This document shows positions 8,391 to 17,266 of a DNA stretch of 64,000 nt, one piece after another. The notes beneath the pieces were generated by a model. It searched no databases. It worked only from the letters and a program-made list of their open reading frames with translations, and had not been told where the DNA came from. The stretch's first letter is position 1; every line of letters starts with the position of its first letter. The translations under genes and the position numbers were made by a program. The DNA lies in the NCBI RefSeq assembly GCF_003148495.1, contig NZ_QGGH01000001.1:310986-374985 (forward strand), read 5' to 3'. The DNA is from Mesorhizobium loti. Its GTDB lineage: Bacteria; Pseudomonadota; Alphaproteobacteria; Rhizobiales; Rhizobiaceae.

Positions 8391-9709
8391 TAGCCGCGCG
8401 GAAGAATCCGCCGGATGACCGATTTGTCGGCGGGCGGCTTCGAAGCGCCGACCGTATAGGCCGAAAGCACGGCGTCGGCCGCCGCCTCGGCATCGGCCAA
8501 TGAGCGGGCATGGATCAGCGCCAACGGCTCGCCAGCCCGAACCTCGGCTCCGACCGGCAACAGCCTGGTGATGCCGACCGCGGGATCGACCTTGTCGTCC
8601 GGTCGCGTGCGTCCGCCTCCCAGGCCGACCACGGCGAGCCCGACGTCGCGGGTCGCGATGCCAGTGACAAAGCCGTTTGCGGTCGCCTTGACGGCAAATT
8701 CGGTCGCCGCTGCGGCCAGGTATTTTTCCGGCTTCTCGATGAAATCGGCCGGGCCGCCGAGCACGGCCACCATGCGCGCGAAGGTGGCGGCGGCGCGGCC
8801 GCTGGCGAGCGTCTCGGTGGCGCGCCGCATGCCGTCCTGATTGGACGACACCAGCCCGGCCGACTGCAGCATTTCGGCGGCCAGCGCCAGCGTCACGTCC
8901 TCCAGCCGACGGTCACGAAACCGGCCGGTGAGGAAATCGACGGCGTTGCGCACCTCAACGGCGTTGCCGGCGGCCGACGCCAGCGGCTCGTTCATGCCGG
9001 TGATCAACGCCGAGGCCTTCAGTCCGGCGCCATTGGCGATTTCGACCAGGCTGTTGGCGAGCGCGGTGGCGTCGCGCGATTTTTCCATGAAGGCGCCGTT
9101 GCCGACCTTGACGTCGAGCACCAGCGATTGCAGCCCGGCCGCCAGCTTCTTCGACAGGATCGAAGCGGTGATCAGCGGCACCGATTCGACCGTGCCGGTG
9201 ACGTCGCGGATCGCATAGAGCCGTCGATCGGCCGGCGCGAGGTCAGCGGTCTGGCCGATGATGGCGCAGCCGGTTTCGAGCACCGCCTTGCGAAACAGTG
9301 CGATATCGGGCTGGCTGGTGTAGCCGGGGATCGCATCCATCTTGTCCAGCGTGCCGCCGGTGTGGCCAAGGCCGCGGCCCGATATCATCGGTATATAAGC
9401 GCCGCAGGCGGCGACGATCGGCGCCAGCATCAGCGAGACATTGTCGCCGACGCCGCCGGTCGAATGCTTGTCGGTGACCGGGCCGGGCAGGTCCGACCAG
9501 TCTAGCACGTCACCGGAATCGCGCATCGCCAGCGTCAGCGCCACCGCCTCGTCGCGATTCATGCCGTTGAAGAACACCGCCATGGCGAAGGCGCCGACCT
9601 GGCCATCCGAAACGGCCCCTGACGTCACGCCCTCGACGAAGCCGGCGATCTCCTGCTCCGACAGCCTGAGGCCATCGCGCTTGCGGCGGATGATTTCCTG
9701 CGGAAGCAT
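8390..9709 (-). CDS. deoA: Thymidine phosphorylase
   Basis: 439 residues, matching E. coli-type DeoA. It phosphorolyses thymidine or deoxyuridine to the base and 2-deoxyribose 1-phosphate. The family signature region is complete: DKHSTGGVGDNVSL (about 81-94) for phosphate binding, and SGRGLGHTGGTLDKMDAIPG for the central glycine-rich site. An N-terminal helical domain starts MLPQEIIRRKRDG, and the C-terminal domain carries LIHARS. Its start overlaps the stop of the purine nucleoside phosphorylase gene by one base (9709), so the two are translationally coupled. It ends the nucleoside importer/salvage run. Confidence 0.95.
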   Translation of the reverse strand: MLPQEIIRRKRDGLRLSEQEIAGFVEGVTSGAVSDGQVGAFAMAVFFNGMNRDEAVALTLAMRDSGDVLDWSDLPGPVTDKHSTGGVGDNVSLMLAPIVAACGAYIPMISGRGLGHTGGTLDKMDAIPGYTSQPDIALFRKAVLETGCAIIGQTADLAPADRRLYAIRDVTGTVESVPLITASILSKKLAAGLQSLVLDVKVGNGAFMEKSRDATALANSLVEIANGAGLKASALITGMNEPLASAAGNAVEVRNAVDFLTGRFRDRRLEDVTLALAAEMLQSAGLVSSNQDGMRRATETLASGRAAATFARMVAVLGGPADFIEKPEKYLAAAATEFAVKATANGFVTGIATRDVGLAVVGLGGGRTRPDDKVDPAVGITRLLPVGAEVRAGEPLALIHARSLADAEAAADAVLSAYTVGASKPPADKSVIRRILPRG

Positions 9710-10518
9710 CAGCTCTCCAGCAGTCCGTCGCGGAACACGCGCTGCAGGATCTTTGCCAGCCGCGCGCCGCCTACCGGCGCCATGTCCTTGGTCTCCTGGT
9801 GCGAAAGCTCAGCCCCGGTCATGCCGGCCGCCAAATTGGTGATGACCGAACAGGCGGCGACGCGCAGTCCGAGGAAACGGGCGAGAATGACCTCCGGTAC
9901 GGTCGACATGCCGACCGCGTTGGCGCCCATGATGCGCGCCATGCGGATTTCAGCGGGTGTTTCGAAGCATGGCCCCGAGAACCACATGTAGACACCCTTG
10001 TGCAGTGTGGTGCCGGTCGCTTTCGCCGCCCGTTCGATGGCCTTGCGGATGTCGGCATCATAGGCCTCGGTCAGGCCGACGAAGCGGCGGTCGCTGGGCT
10101 CGCCGATCAGCGGATTGGTGCCCGAAAAATTGATGTGGTCCGATATCAGCATCACCGAGCCCGGCGGCATCTCCGGTTCGACCGAACCGGCGGCATTGGT
10201 GAGGATCAGTTTCGTGATGCCGATGCCGGCAAGCACTTCCAGCACTGGGCGCATCGCCGCCGCGTTGCCGTGCTCGTAGTAGTGGGCGCGGCCGGACAGC
10301 ATCAGCACCGGCACACCGGCAAACAGCCCCGCGACCACTTCGCCGGTATGGCCGGTGACGCCGCTTCTGGGAAAGCCCGGCAGGTCGGCATAGGGGATGC
10401 GGATCGGATGCTCGATCTGGTCGACCAGCCCGCCCAGACCCGAACCCAGCACCAGCGCTGTCAACGGCGCCAAGCCGTCCAGTCTTTCGATGAGATGATC
10501 CAGAGCCTTTTCCGTCAT
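9709..10518 (-). CDS. Purine-nucleoside phosphorylase (trimeric, PNP-I type)
   Basis: 269 residues, the length of the homotrimeric low-molecular-mass PNPs. It cleaves inosine/guanosine and deoxy forms with phosphate. Signatures: VLGSGLGGLVDQIE near residue 23 (phosphate loop), LSGRAHYYEH at about 74-83 (phosphate-binding His), LTNAAGSVEPEMPPG (about 110-124), and MSTVPEVILAR (about 204) with purine-binding neighbours. Stop and deoA start overlap by one base, and cdd lies 30 bases upstream. Product hypoxanthine/guanine enters purine salvage. Symbols punA, deoD or xapA are used for this family; I leave it blank. Confidence 0.93.
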   Translation of the reverse strand: MTEKALDHLIERLDGLAPLTALVLGSGLGGLVDQIEHPIRIPYADLPGFPRSGVTGHTGEVVAGLFAGVPVLMLSGRAHYYEHGNAAAMRPVLEVLAGIGITKLILTNAAGSVEPEMPPGSVMLISDHINFSGTNPLIGEPSDRRFVGLTEAYDADIRKAIERAAKATGTTLHKGVYMWFSGPCFETPAEIRMARIMGANAVGMSTVPEVILARFLGLRVAACSVITNLAAGMTGAELSHQETKDMAPVGGARLAKILQRVFRDGLLES

Positions 10519-10548
10519 TGCAGCCAGCTCTTCATTTCAGCCCGTTGT

Positions 10549-10941
10549 TCATTTCAAAATGTCGCCGCGGAAGCCATAGGGCAGCATCTCGCCCATGGTC
10601 ACGGTCTCGGCCACACCGGCATTGTCGCAGAGATAGAGCTTTGTTTCCGGCCGGCAGAATTCAGCCAGTCGCTGCCGGCAGCCGCCGCAAGGCGAGCATT
10701 TCGCCATGCGCTCGGCAAGAACGGCGATTTCCACGATCTTGCCGCCACCGCCCATGATGTAGTGGCCGAGGGCTGTGGTCTCGGCGCACCAGCCTTCGGG
10801 GTAGGAGGCGACCTCGATATTGGCGCCGGTAAAGACGCGCCCGTCCTCGGTGCGCAAGGCAGCGCCCACCGGAAATTTCGAATAGGGTGCGTAGGCCTTG
10901 GCCATGGCAGCCTTGGCGGCCTCGAACAGATCATGCGACAT
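10549..10941 (-). CDS. cdd: Cytidine deaminase (tetrameric)
   Basis: 130 residues, the size of the homotetrameric zinc enzymes. Deaminates cytidine/deoxycytidine to uridine/deoxyuridine. The zinc site is explicit: Cys52-Ala-Glu54 (Glu54 is the proton shuttle) and PCGGCRQ with Cys85 and Cys88. The nucleoside-binding start FPVGAALR lies at about 23-30. Start codon ATG at 10939-10941. The gene lies 62 bases after the second permease gene of the importer, so importer and enzymes probably share a transcript. Confidence 0.95.
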   Translation of the reverse strand: MSHDLFEAAKAAMAKAYAPYSKFPVGAALRTEDGRVFTGANIEVASYPEGWCAETTALGHYIMGGGGKIVEIAVLAERMAKCSPCGGCRQRLAEFCRPETKLYLCDNAGVAETVTMGEMLPYGFRGDILK

Positions 10942-11003
10942 TCAGGTGTTCTCTCCGATGATCGTGTCCAAAACCCGGCACCAAGCCGCCCCGCTGCTGC
11001 GGC

Positions 11004-11975
11004 TCAGCGTTCCTTGACGTAAGGCACGCCGCCGGCGCGTGGCGGAATGGCCTTGCCGATGAAGCCGGCGAGCAGGATGACGGTGAGGATGTAGGGCAGC
11101 GCCTGCATGAACTGCACCGGCACCTTGCCGATGATGGGCAGTGGCGAGCCTTGCAGGCGGATCGACAGCGCGTCGAGGAAGCCGAACAACAGGCAGGCGA
11201 ACATGGCGTTGACCGGTTTCCACTTGGCGAAGATCAGCGCAGCCAGCGCGATATAGCCCTTGCCGGCGGTCATGTCCTTCACGAAGCCGCCATTTTGCAC
11301 CATCGACAGATAGGCGCCTGCAATGCCGGTGAGGATGCCGGTGCAGATCAGCGCCCGGTAGCGCAGCCAGGCGACGGAAATGCCGGCGGTGTCGACGGCA
11401 GCCGGGTTCTCGCCGACGGCGCGCAGGCGCAGGCCGAAGCGGGTGCGAAACAGCACCCACCAGGTGAACGGCACCATCGCGAAGGCGAGATAGACCAGGA
11501 TCGAGTGACCCGACAGTAGCTCGGCATAGATCGGCCCAACGATCGGCACGTCGCGGACGGCGTCGGCACCCGGCAGAGTGATGGCCTCGAAGCGCTCGCC
11601 TGGTTGCAGCGCCGGCGTGCGTCCACCCTGCTGGAACCAGGCCTGGCCCAGAATGATGGTCGAGCCGGCGGCGATGAAATTGATCGCCACGCCGGAGACG
11701 ATCTGGTTGCCGCGATGGGTGATCGAGGCAAAGCCGTGGATCATGGCAAAGGCGACCGAGATCAGGATGGCCATGCCGAGGCCGAGAAAGGCCGAATGGA
11801 ATACGGAAGCGGCCGCAGCACCGGCGAAGGCGCCGACCAGCATCTTGCCTTCGAGGCCGATGTCGAAGATGCCGGCGCGCTCCGAATAGAGGCCGGCGAG
11901 GCAAGCAAGCAGCAGCGGCACCGAGAGGCGGATGGTGGAGTCCAGTGTCTGGACGATTGCGTTGAACACGTCCAT
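11004..11975 (-). CDS. Nucleoside ABC importer, permease 2 (BMP/NupC-like)
   Basis: 323 residues from the ATG at 11973-11975 (MDVFNAIVQTLD). An inner-membrane permease of the branched-chain-type ABC permease family, with about eight to nine hydrophobic helices. The hallmark ERAGIFDIGLEGKMLVGAF near residue 32 is typical of BMP/nucleoside and simple-sugar permeases; the later GENPAAVDTAGI corresponds to the cytoplasmic coupling loop. One base separates it from the upstream permease stop. With the partner permease (11977-13116), the twin ATPase (13113-14645) and the BMP protein (16066-17055) it forms a nucleoside importer, which fits the cdd-PNP-deoA genes downstream. Confidence 0.88.
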   Translation of the reverse strand: MDVFNAIVQTLDSTIRLSVPLLLACLAGLYSERAGIFDIGLEGKMLVGAFAGAAAASVFHSAFLGLGMAILISVAFAMIHGFASITHRGNQIVSGVAINFIAAGSTIILGQAWFQQGGRTPALQPGERFEAITLPGADAVRDVPIVGPIYAELLSGHSILVYLAFAMVPFTWWVLFRTRFGLRLRAVGENPAAVDTAGISVAWLRYRALICTGILTGIAGAYLSMVQNGGFVKDMTAGKGYIALAALIFAKWKPVNAMFACLLFGFLDALSIRLQGSPLPIIGKVPVQFMQALPYILTVILLAGFIGKAIPPRAGGVPYVKER

Positions 11976-11976
11976 C

Positions 11977-13116
11977 TCAGACACCCTTCCCCTTGACCGC
12001 TTCCATGCCGACCGATCGCGGACTGAACGAGGCGAACAGCGCCTGGATGTAGGGCCGGAACATGTGCTCGAGGGCGCCGGCAAACAGGATCACCAGACCC
12101 TGGATGATGACGATCATATCGCGGCTGATCGCCGGCATCTCGAAGGCAAGCTCGGCGCCGCCCTGGTAGAGCATGCCAAACAGGATCGCCGCCAGCACGA
12201 TGCCGACCGGGTGCAGGCGGCCCATCAGCGCCACGGCGATGCCGACGAAGCCGGCGCCGGAAACGAAGTCGATGGCGACATTGTGCTGGTCGCCCATCAC
12301 CGGGTTGAGCGCCATCATGCCGGCCAGTGCGCCGGAGATCATCATGGCGGTGATGATGATGCGGGTTTCGGAAATGCCGGCATAGCGCGCCGCCTTTGGG
12401 CTGTGACCGTAGGTGCGCATCTCATAGCCGAGCTTGGTGCGCCAGATCAGCAGCCAGACCAGGAAGGCCATGGCCAGCGCCAGCAGAAAGGAAATGTTGA
12501 GCGGCGCCGAACGGATCTTGGCGCCGAACAGCTCGATGATCCAATTGAGCTTCGGCAATTCCGCGCCGGCGAGGAAGTTGCGCGTCTGCGGCGCTTGCGA
12601 TGCTGCCGGCTTCAACGGGCCCACCAGCAGGTAGACCATGATCGAGGCGGCGATGAAGTTGAACATGATGGTGGTGATGACGATGTGCGAGCCGCGCTTG
12701 GCCTGCAGATAGGCGGGAATAAGCGCCCACAACGCGCCCACGACCGCCGCAGCGACGATGGCCAGCGGAAAGGTCAGCCACCACGGCAGCGTGCTGTCGA
12801 AGGAAAGACAGACGATGGCGATGCCGAGGCCGGCAATGTAGGCCTGTCCCTCAGTGCCGATGTTGAACAGGCCGCAATGCGCTGCCACGGCGACCGAAAG
12901 CCCGGTGAAGATGAATGTGGTGGCATAGAACAGGGTGAAGGCAATGCCAGTGCCCTTGCCGAAGGCGCCCTCGACCAGGATGACGGCGGCACGCAACGGG
13001 TTCTCGCCGACCAGAAGCACGACGAAGCCGGCGACGACGAAGGCGACGAACAGATTGATCAGCGGGATCAGGCCATAGTCGGCCCAGGCCGGCAGTTTGG
13101 CGTAAGGCGTGCTCAT
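11977..13116 (-). CDS. Nucleoside ABC importer, permease 1
   Basis: 379 residues, a longer permease than its partner, as usual for the first permease in BMP-type importers. The N-terminal part is a membrane helix (LINLFVAFVVAGFVVLLV) and a periplasmic turn; the conserved HCGLFNIGTEGQAYIAGL (about 81-98) matches the NIG-EGQ motif of the family. The coupling loop GHSPKAARYAGIS sits near 237. Its start overlaps the ATPase stop by four bases (ATGA), indicating coupled translation. Substrate assignment to nucleosides rests on the operon. Confidence 0.88.
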   Translation of the reverse strand: MSTPYAKLPAWADYGLIPLINLFVAFVVAGFVVLLVGENPLRAAVILVEGAFGKGTGIAFTLFYATTFIFTGLSVAVAAHCGLFNIGTEGQAYIAGLGIAIVCLSFDSTLPWWLTFPLAIVAAAVVGALWALIPAYLQAKRGSHIVITTIMFNFIAASIMVYLLVGPLKPAASQAPQTRNFLAGAELPKLNWIIELFGAKIRSAPLNISFLLALAMAFLVWLLIWRTKLGYEMRTYGHSPKAARYAGISETRIIITAMMISGALAGMMALNPVMGDQHNVAIDFVSGAGFVGIAVALMGRLHPVGIVLAAILFGMLYQGGAELAFEMPAISRDMIVIIQGLVILFAGALEHMFRPYIQALFASFSPRSVGMEAVKGKGV

Positions 13117-14645
13117 TGCGCGGCCTCCTGCTGCTCGACGCCGGCCATCAGCAGGCCGAGCTCGCCTTCGGTCGCCTCTGGGCCGCGCTCGCCGACGATG
13201 CGGCCGGCAAACATCACCAGGATGCGATCTGAGAGGGATCGGATCTCATCCAGCTCGACCGAGACCACCAGCACCGCCTTGCCCTGGTCGCGCATGGCGA
13301 TCAGACGCTTGTGGATGAATTCGATGGCGCCGACATCGACGCCGCGCGTCGGCTGGCCGACGATGAGAACACCCGGGTCTTGTTCCATTTCCCGCGCAAG
13401 CACGATCTTCTGCTGGTTGCCGCCGGAGAAATTGGCGGTCTTCAGCCGGCAGTCCGCCGGGCGGATGTCGTATTTGGCGATCTTGTCCTTGGCATCGTTA
13501 CGGATCGCATCGATGTTGAGGAACGGCCCCTTCAAATAGCGCGGGTCGTCATGATAGCCAAGGATGGAATTCTCATTCTCCTCGAAGGCCAGCACCAGCC
13601 CGACATGGTGGCGGTCCTCCGGCACGTGCGCCAGGCCGCGGTCGCGCAACTCGCCCGGATCGGCGGCGCCGGTCAGGTCGATCGGCTTGCCGTCGAGCAT
13701 GACCGAGCCGGAGACGGCACGCCTGATGCCGGAAATCGCCTCGAGCAGTTCGGATTGGCCGTTGCCGGCGACGCCGGCGATGCCGACGATCTCGCCGGCG
13801 CTGATATCGAAGGAGATGTCGTCGACCATGGTGACGCCGCGCGTGTCCTTCACCGTCAGGTTCTTGACCGCGAGCTTGACGCCGCCGGCTTCCGCCTCGC
13901 CCTTTTCGACCCTGAGCAGCACGCGCCGCCCGACCATCAGCTCGGCCAGTTCCTCGACCGTGGTCTTGGCTGTCTCGCGCGTCGCCACCATCGTGCCCTG
14001 GCGCATGACCGACACCGTGTCGGTGATGGCCATGATCTCGCGCAGTTTGTGGGTGATCAGCACCACCGTCTTGCCTTGATCCTTTAACTGCCTGAGGATG
14101 CGGAACAGATGGTCGGCCTCGGCAGGCGTCAGCACACCCGTCGGCTCGTCGAGGATCAGGATCTCGGCGCCGCGATAGAGCGCCTTGAGTATCTCCACAC
14201 GCTGCTGCAGGCCGACCGGCAGTTCCTCGATGATCGCATCGGGATCGACTTCCAGCCCGTATTCGCGCTCAAGCCGCTCCAGTTCGGAGCGCGCCTTGGC
14301 AATGCTCTTCTTCAGCAGCGCATCGCTTTCGGCGCCGAGGATGACGTTTTCCAGCACCGAGAAATTGTCGACCAGCATGAAATGCTGATGCACCATGCCG
14401 ATACCAAGCGCGATCGCGTCATTGGGCGTCTTGATCGAGGCCGGCTGGCCGCCGACGCGGATCTCGCCGCTGTCGGCCTGGTAGAAGCCATAGAGGATCG
14501 ACATCAGCGTCGACTTTCCGGCCCCGTTCTCGCCAACGATGCCGTGGATGGTGCCGCGCGCGATCTCCAGATTGATGTCGCGGTTGGCGCGCACGGCGCC
14601 AAAACTCTTGTTGATGCCGATCAGCTCGATTGCGGCTTGCGCCAT
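13113..14645 (-). CDS. Nucleoside ABC importer, twin ATP-binding protein
   Basis: 510 residues with two ABC ATPase domains, as in sugar/nucleoside importers. Domain 1: Walker A GENGAGKST (about 38-46), a Q-loop HQHFMLVDNFSVLENV, a divergent signature LPVGLQQRVEILKAL and Walker B ILILDEPT. Domain 2 begins near 255 with a degenerate Walker A (GVAGNGQSELLEA) but keeps a canonical signature FSGGNQQKIVLAREM. One functional and one degenerate site is normal in this subfamily. It heads the run ATPase-permease-permease-cdd-PNP-deoA. Confidence 0.92.
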   Translation of the reverse strand: MAQAAIELIGINKSFGAVRANRDINLEIARGTIHGIVGENGAGKSTLMSILYGFYQADSGEIRVGGQPASIKTPNDAIALGIGMVHQHFMLVDNFSVLENVILGAESDALLKKSIAKARSELERLEREYGLEVDPDAIIEELPVGLQQRVEILKALYRGAEILILDEPTGVLTPAEADHLFRILRQLKDQGKTVVLITHKLREIMAITDTVSVMRQGTMVATRETAKTTVEELAELMVGRRVLLRVEKGEAEAGGVKLAVKNLTVKDTRGVTMVDDISFDISAGEIVGIAGVAGNGQSELLEAISGIRRAVSGSVMLDGKPIDLTGAADPGELRDRGLAHVPEDRHHVGLVLAFEENENSILGYHDDPRYLKGPFLNIDAIRNDAKDKIAKYDIRPADCRLKTANFSGGNQQKIVLAREMEQDPGVLIVGQPTRGVDVGAIEFIHKRLIAMRDQGKAVLVVSVELDEIRSLSDRILVMFAGRIVGERGPEATEGELGLLMAGVEQQEAAQ

Positions 14646-14845
14646 GCAGCCTGTCCCACTCTTATTTTTTTATCGCTTGGTCAAAACGCCTAGCATGACG
14701 CTCCGTCCATGCCAATTGGCCGGAGCAGGGTTCACTCTCGACAAATCCCGGTGCGCTTGTCAATTTCCAACGTGGCCGGGACCTTCATATTCGCTAATAT
14801 GGCGAGGCTCAAATTCGCAGGACGATGCGAGACTAGGGATTCTGA

Positions 14846-15055
14846 ATGATCATGCCCGCCGACCGGCTGACGACGCTGGAGATCCGCGCCGCCGAACAGG
14901 AGAAGACCATCGAGGAACTGTCCGGCCAGATCGCCGAGCAGTGGAAGGTGATCGAGCGCATGCAGCGCAAGCTCGATGCCCTGACGGATCGCTTCCTGGC
15001 GCTTGAAGAGCAGGCAGGAGATGACGTGCCTGTAACCAAGCCGCCGCATTGGTGA
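14846..15055 (+). CDS. slyX: SlyX family protein
   Basis: 69 residues forming almost entirely one long coiled coil: LEIRAAEQEKTIEELSGQI has heptad-spaced Leu/Ile, and the tail ends with the KPPHW box that defines SlyX. Function is not established; SlyX is a small cytosolic protein often annotated near peptidyl-prolyl isomerase slyD in enterobacteria, which is not seen here. It could start at the ATG at 14846 or the one at 14852; the first is kept. It is divergent from the importer ATPase. Confidence 0.85.
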   Translation: MIMPADRLTTLEIRAAEQEKTIEELSGQIAEQWKVIERMQRKLDALTDRFLALEEQAGDDVPVTKPPHW

Positions 15056-15077
15056 GGAAAAAGGGAGGGTGCACGCC

Positions 15078-15470
15078 ATGGCCGGTGAAAGCGATCGCAT
15101 CGCGCGGGCCGGCGACTATGTGCTCGGCCTGATGAACGATAAGGACCGGGAGCGGGCAGAACGGGATCTGGAGATCGACCCGGCCTTCCGCGATGCCGTG
15201 GTGCGGCTTGCCGAACGCATGCATGTCTTCGACCGTGCCGGACCGGCGGATGGCGAAAAGCGCTGGAAGCAGATCACGCAGCGCATTGCCGACCTGCCGC
15301 AGATGCGCACCTCTGGCCTGAGCGATGCCAGGTCGCCAACCGTGATCCGAAGCCTGCCACAGCGGCCGCACGGCATTGGCCTGCACACGCTTGGCGGCCG
15401 GCGCGGATTTGGTCTCGCCGTCGGGTTGATCGTGGCGTTCGCGCTGGGGTATCTGGCGGGCAAGTTTTAG
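15078..15470 (+). CDS. Hypothetical anti-sigma-factor-like protein with C-terminal membrane helix
   Basis: 130 residues from the ATG at 15078, with a GGGAGG ribosome site ending eight bases before it; a GTG at 15069 would sit inside that site and is rejected. Residues 5-40 (RIARAGDYVLGLMNDKDRE and following) resemble the cytosolic N-terminal domain of RskA-like anti-sigma factors, a region that begins 'DYVLGLL' in many of them. The C-terminus has one membrane helix (GLAVGLIVAFALGYLAG) ending in KF. The central periplasm-facing domain of true anti-sigma factors is missing and no ECF sigma gene lies beside it, so it is a shortened relative at best. 22 bases downstream of slyX. Confidence 0.6.
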   Translation: MAGESDRIARAGDYVLGLMNDKDRERAERDLEIDPAFRDAVVRLAERMHVFDRAGPADGEKRWKQITQRIADLPQMRTSGLSDARSPTVIRSLPQRPHGIGLHTLGGRRGFGLAVGLIVAFALGYLAGKF

Positions 15471-15486
15471 AGCTTTGTTTTCGGGA

Positions 15487-15948
15487 TCATGCTCGCGGCT
15501 GGCACGACATCAGAGCCATCGTTTCGTCGTCCTGCGCAAAAATCTCAATCATGTTCCAGCCAAGGGCTGCGTAGAAATCACGTGCTTCCCATGCGTAGAG
15601 ATAGAGGGTCTCAACACCTCGCACAGCCGCATGGGCTTCAGTCGCCCTGACCAGCGCGCTGCCGATCCCTGCGCCTCGATACCCGGCATCGACAACCAAC
15701 CCGGCCAGCCATGGCGTGAGATCATGCGCTGGTTCAAGTTCGTGGCGGACCAGCAGGCACGTCCCGACCGGTATGTCGCCGAGCCGGGCCACGAATGCGA
15801 CCTCGAAGCCATCACCGGCAAGCAGTCGGCGAAGGCCTGCCGCATCCTCTTCGACAGTCCTTGCCGTCCCCTCGAAAAAGGTGGCCAGGCGCAGTCGCGC
15901 GACGGCTGCTACATCGCGCTCCCGCATGGGTTCGATCGTCGGCTGCAT
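15487..15948 (-). CDS. GNAT family N-acetyltransferase
   Basis: 153 residues from the ATG at 15946-15948 (MQPTIEPMRERD); the frame is open upstream but the fold starts here. The acetyl-CoA site is YRGAGIGSALVRATEAHA (about 89-106), preceded by LAGLVVDAGYRG, the usual beta4-turn-alpha3 element. The C-terminal strand YAWEARDFYAALGWNMIE is typical too. The substrate is unknown. It lies downstream of the BMP gene with a strong terminator between them, so it is probably transcribed separately. Confidence 0.82.
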   Translation of the reverse strand: MQPTIEPMRERDVAAVARLRLATFFEGTARTVEEDAAGLRRLLAGDGFEVAFVARLGDIPVGTCLLVRHELEPAHDLTPWLAGLVVDAGYRGAGIGSALVRATEAHAAVRGVETLYLYAWEARDFYAALGWNMIEIFAQDDETMALMSCQPRA

Positions 15949-16010
15949 CGTTGTCCCGGAATGGTGTCCGTTGCGAGTGGCGAATATTTCGCTCGACCCG
16001 GTAGAAGGCA

Positions 16011-16038
16011 AAACCGCCGGGCTTGCGCCCGGCGGTTT
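16011..16038 (-). terminator. Rho-independent terminator after the BMP gene
   Basis: A perfect 12-bp stem (AAACCGCCGGGC at 16011-16022 with GCCCGGCGGTTT at 16027-16038) around a four-base loop. Read on the minus strand it ends in TTTTGCC. It starts 28 bases after the BMP gene stop and isolates that gene from the acetyltransferase. Confidence 0.85.
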
Positions 16039-16065
16039 GCAGATCTTGGCTTATGTCCGTGCCGC

Positions 16066-17055
16066 TCAGTACGGGCAGGCGTTGTCAGCCGTATAGTCGT
16101 GCACTTCGAGCTTGCCGGCGATGATGTCGGCCTTGGCCTTTTCGACCGCCGCCTTCATCTCGTCCGTCACCAGCGCCTTGTTGTTGTCGTCCATGGCGTA
16201 GTCGACGCCGCCTTCCTTGAGGCCGAGGTTCTCGACGCCACCCTTGAAGGTGCCGTTCTTGCCGTCCATGAAGGCGGTGTAGACGGCAACGTCGACGCGC
16301 TTCATCATCGAGGTCAGCACTTTGCCGGGCTGCAGGCCGTTCTGGTTGGAATCGACGCCGATGCCGAGCTTGCCAGCATCAGCCGCCGCCTGCAGCACGC
16401 CGACGCCGGTGCCGCCGGCCGCCGCGTAGACCACGTCGGAGCCCTGGTCGATCTGCGTCTTGGCGATCTCGCCGCCCTTGGCTGGGTCGTTCCACGCCGC
16501 CGGCGTGTCACCGGTCATGTTCTGGATAACGTCGGTTGCACCGGCCGACTTGGCGCCGCCGACATAGCCGCATTCGAACTTGCGGATCAGCGGGATGTCC
16601 ATGCCGCCGACGAAGCTGACTTTCTTGGACTTCGAGGCCATCGCCGCCAGGATGCCGACGAGATAGGAGCCTTCGTTCTCCTTGAATACCAGCGAGCGAA
16701 CATTGGGCAGGTCGACGGCGTCGTCGATGATGGCGAAGTTGAGATCGGGATATTCGGCCGCGACCTTCTTCAGCGCATCCTCCCAGGCGAAGCCGGCCAT
16801 GACGATCGGGTTGTGGCCGTCCTCGGCGAAGCGGCGCAGCGCCTGCTCGCGCTGCGAGGCATTGGACACCTCGAACTCGACATAAGCGACGCCGGTCTCG
16901 GTCTTGAACTTCTCGGCGCCGTGATAGGCAGCCTCGTTGAAGGATTTGTCGAATTTGCCGCCGAGATCATAGAGGATGGCCGGCTGGACATCCGCGGCGA
17001 AAGCCGGAAGAACCATTGCGGTTGCGGCCAGAAGGCCGAGAACGATACGTTTCAT
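16066..17055 (-). CDS. BMP family nucleoside-type substrate-binding protein
   Basis: 329 residues from the ATG at 17053-17055. A periplasmic solute-binding protein of the PnrA/Bmp type, which binds purine nucleosides in characterised members. The signal peptide is MKRIVLGLLAATAMVLPAFA with a cleavage-type AFAAD; there is no lipobox cysteine, so it is soluble in the periplasm. The family marks GGKFDKSFNEAAYHG (about 33-47), IVMAGFAWEDAL, AAAGGTGVGVLQAA and GVDSNQNGL are all visible. It is encoded alone, about 1.4 kb from the ATPase gene and on the same strand, and ends in its own terminator, as is common for abundantly made binding proteins. Confidence 0.9.
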   Translation of the reverse strand: MKRIVLGLLAATAMVLPAFAADVQPAILYDLGGKFDKSFNEAAYHGAEKFKTETGVAYVEFEVSNASQREQALRRFAEDGHNPIVMAGFAWEDALKKVAAEYPDLNFAIIDDAVDLPNVRSLVFKENEGSYLVGILAAMASKSKKVSFVGGMDIPLIRKFECGYVGGAKSAGATDVIQNMTGDTPAAWNDPAKGGEIAKTQIDQGSDVVYAAAGGTGVGVLQAAADAGKLGIGVDSNQNGLQPGKVLTSMMKRVDVAVYTAFMDGKNGTFKGGVENLGLKEGGVDYAMDDNNKALVTDEMKAAVEKAKADIIAGKLEVHDYTADNACPY

Positions 17056-17266
17056 GTGATCCACACCCTGTCGGTTATTTTTTCCGTTACGCACCGGATA
17101 CCCGCCCGGTTCTCCGGCAGGCATACGACGTCAGCCAGGAGTGTACTCCCCTCCCGCTCGGGGCAATCTGGCATGGCCCGAAACAAAATTCACGCGGAAT
17201 TTTGACCTTTTGGAAAAGCATGGCGTGGGCAAGCCGCACGGCTGCTTGTTCCCTGCGCCACGGGAC

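Noticed and set aside
11932-13539. A 535-codon open frame on the plus strand
   Set aside because: It lies opposite the permease and ATPase genes, whose protein sequences are clear. The composition (His/Asp/Arg-rich) is typical of an antisense frame in high-GC DNA.
15475-17205. A 576-codon open frame on the plus strand
   Set aside because: Antisense to the acetyltransferase and BMP genes and crosses the perfect terminator at 16011-16038; no protein domain.
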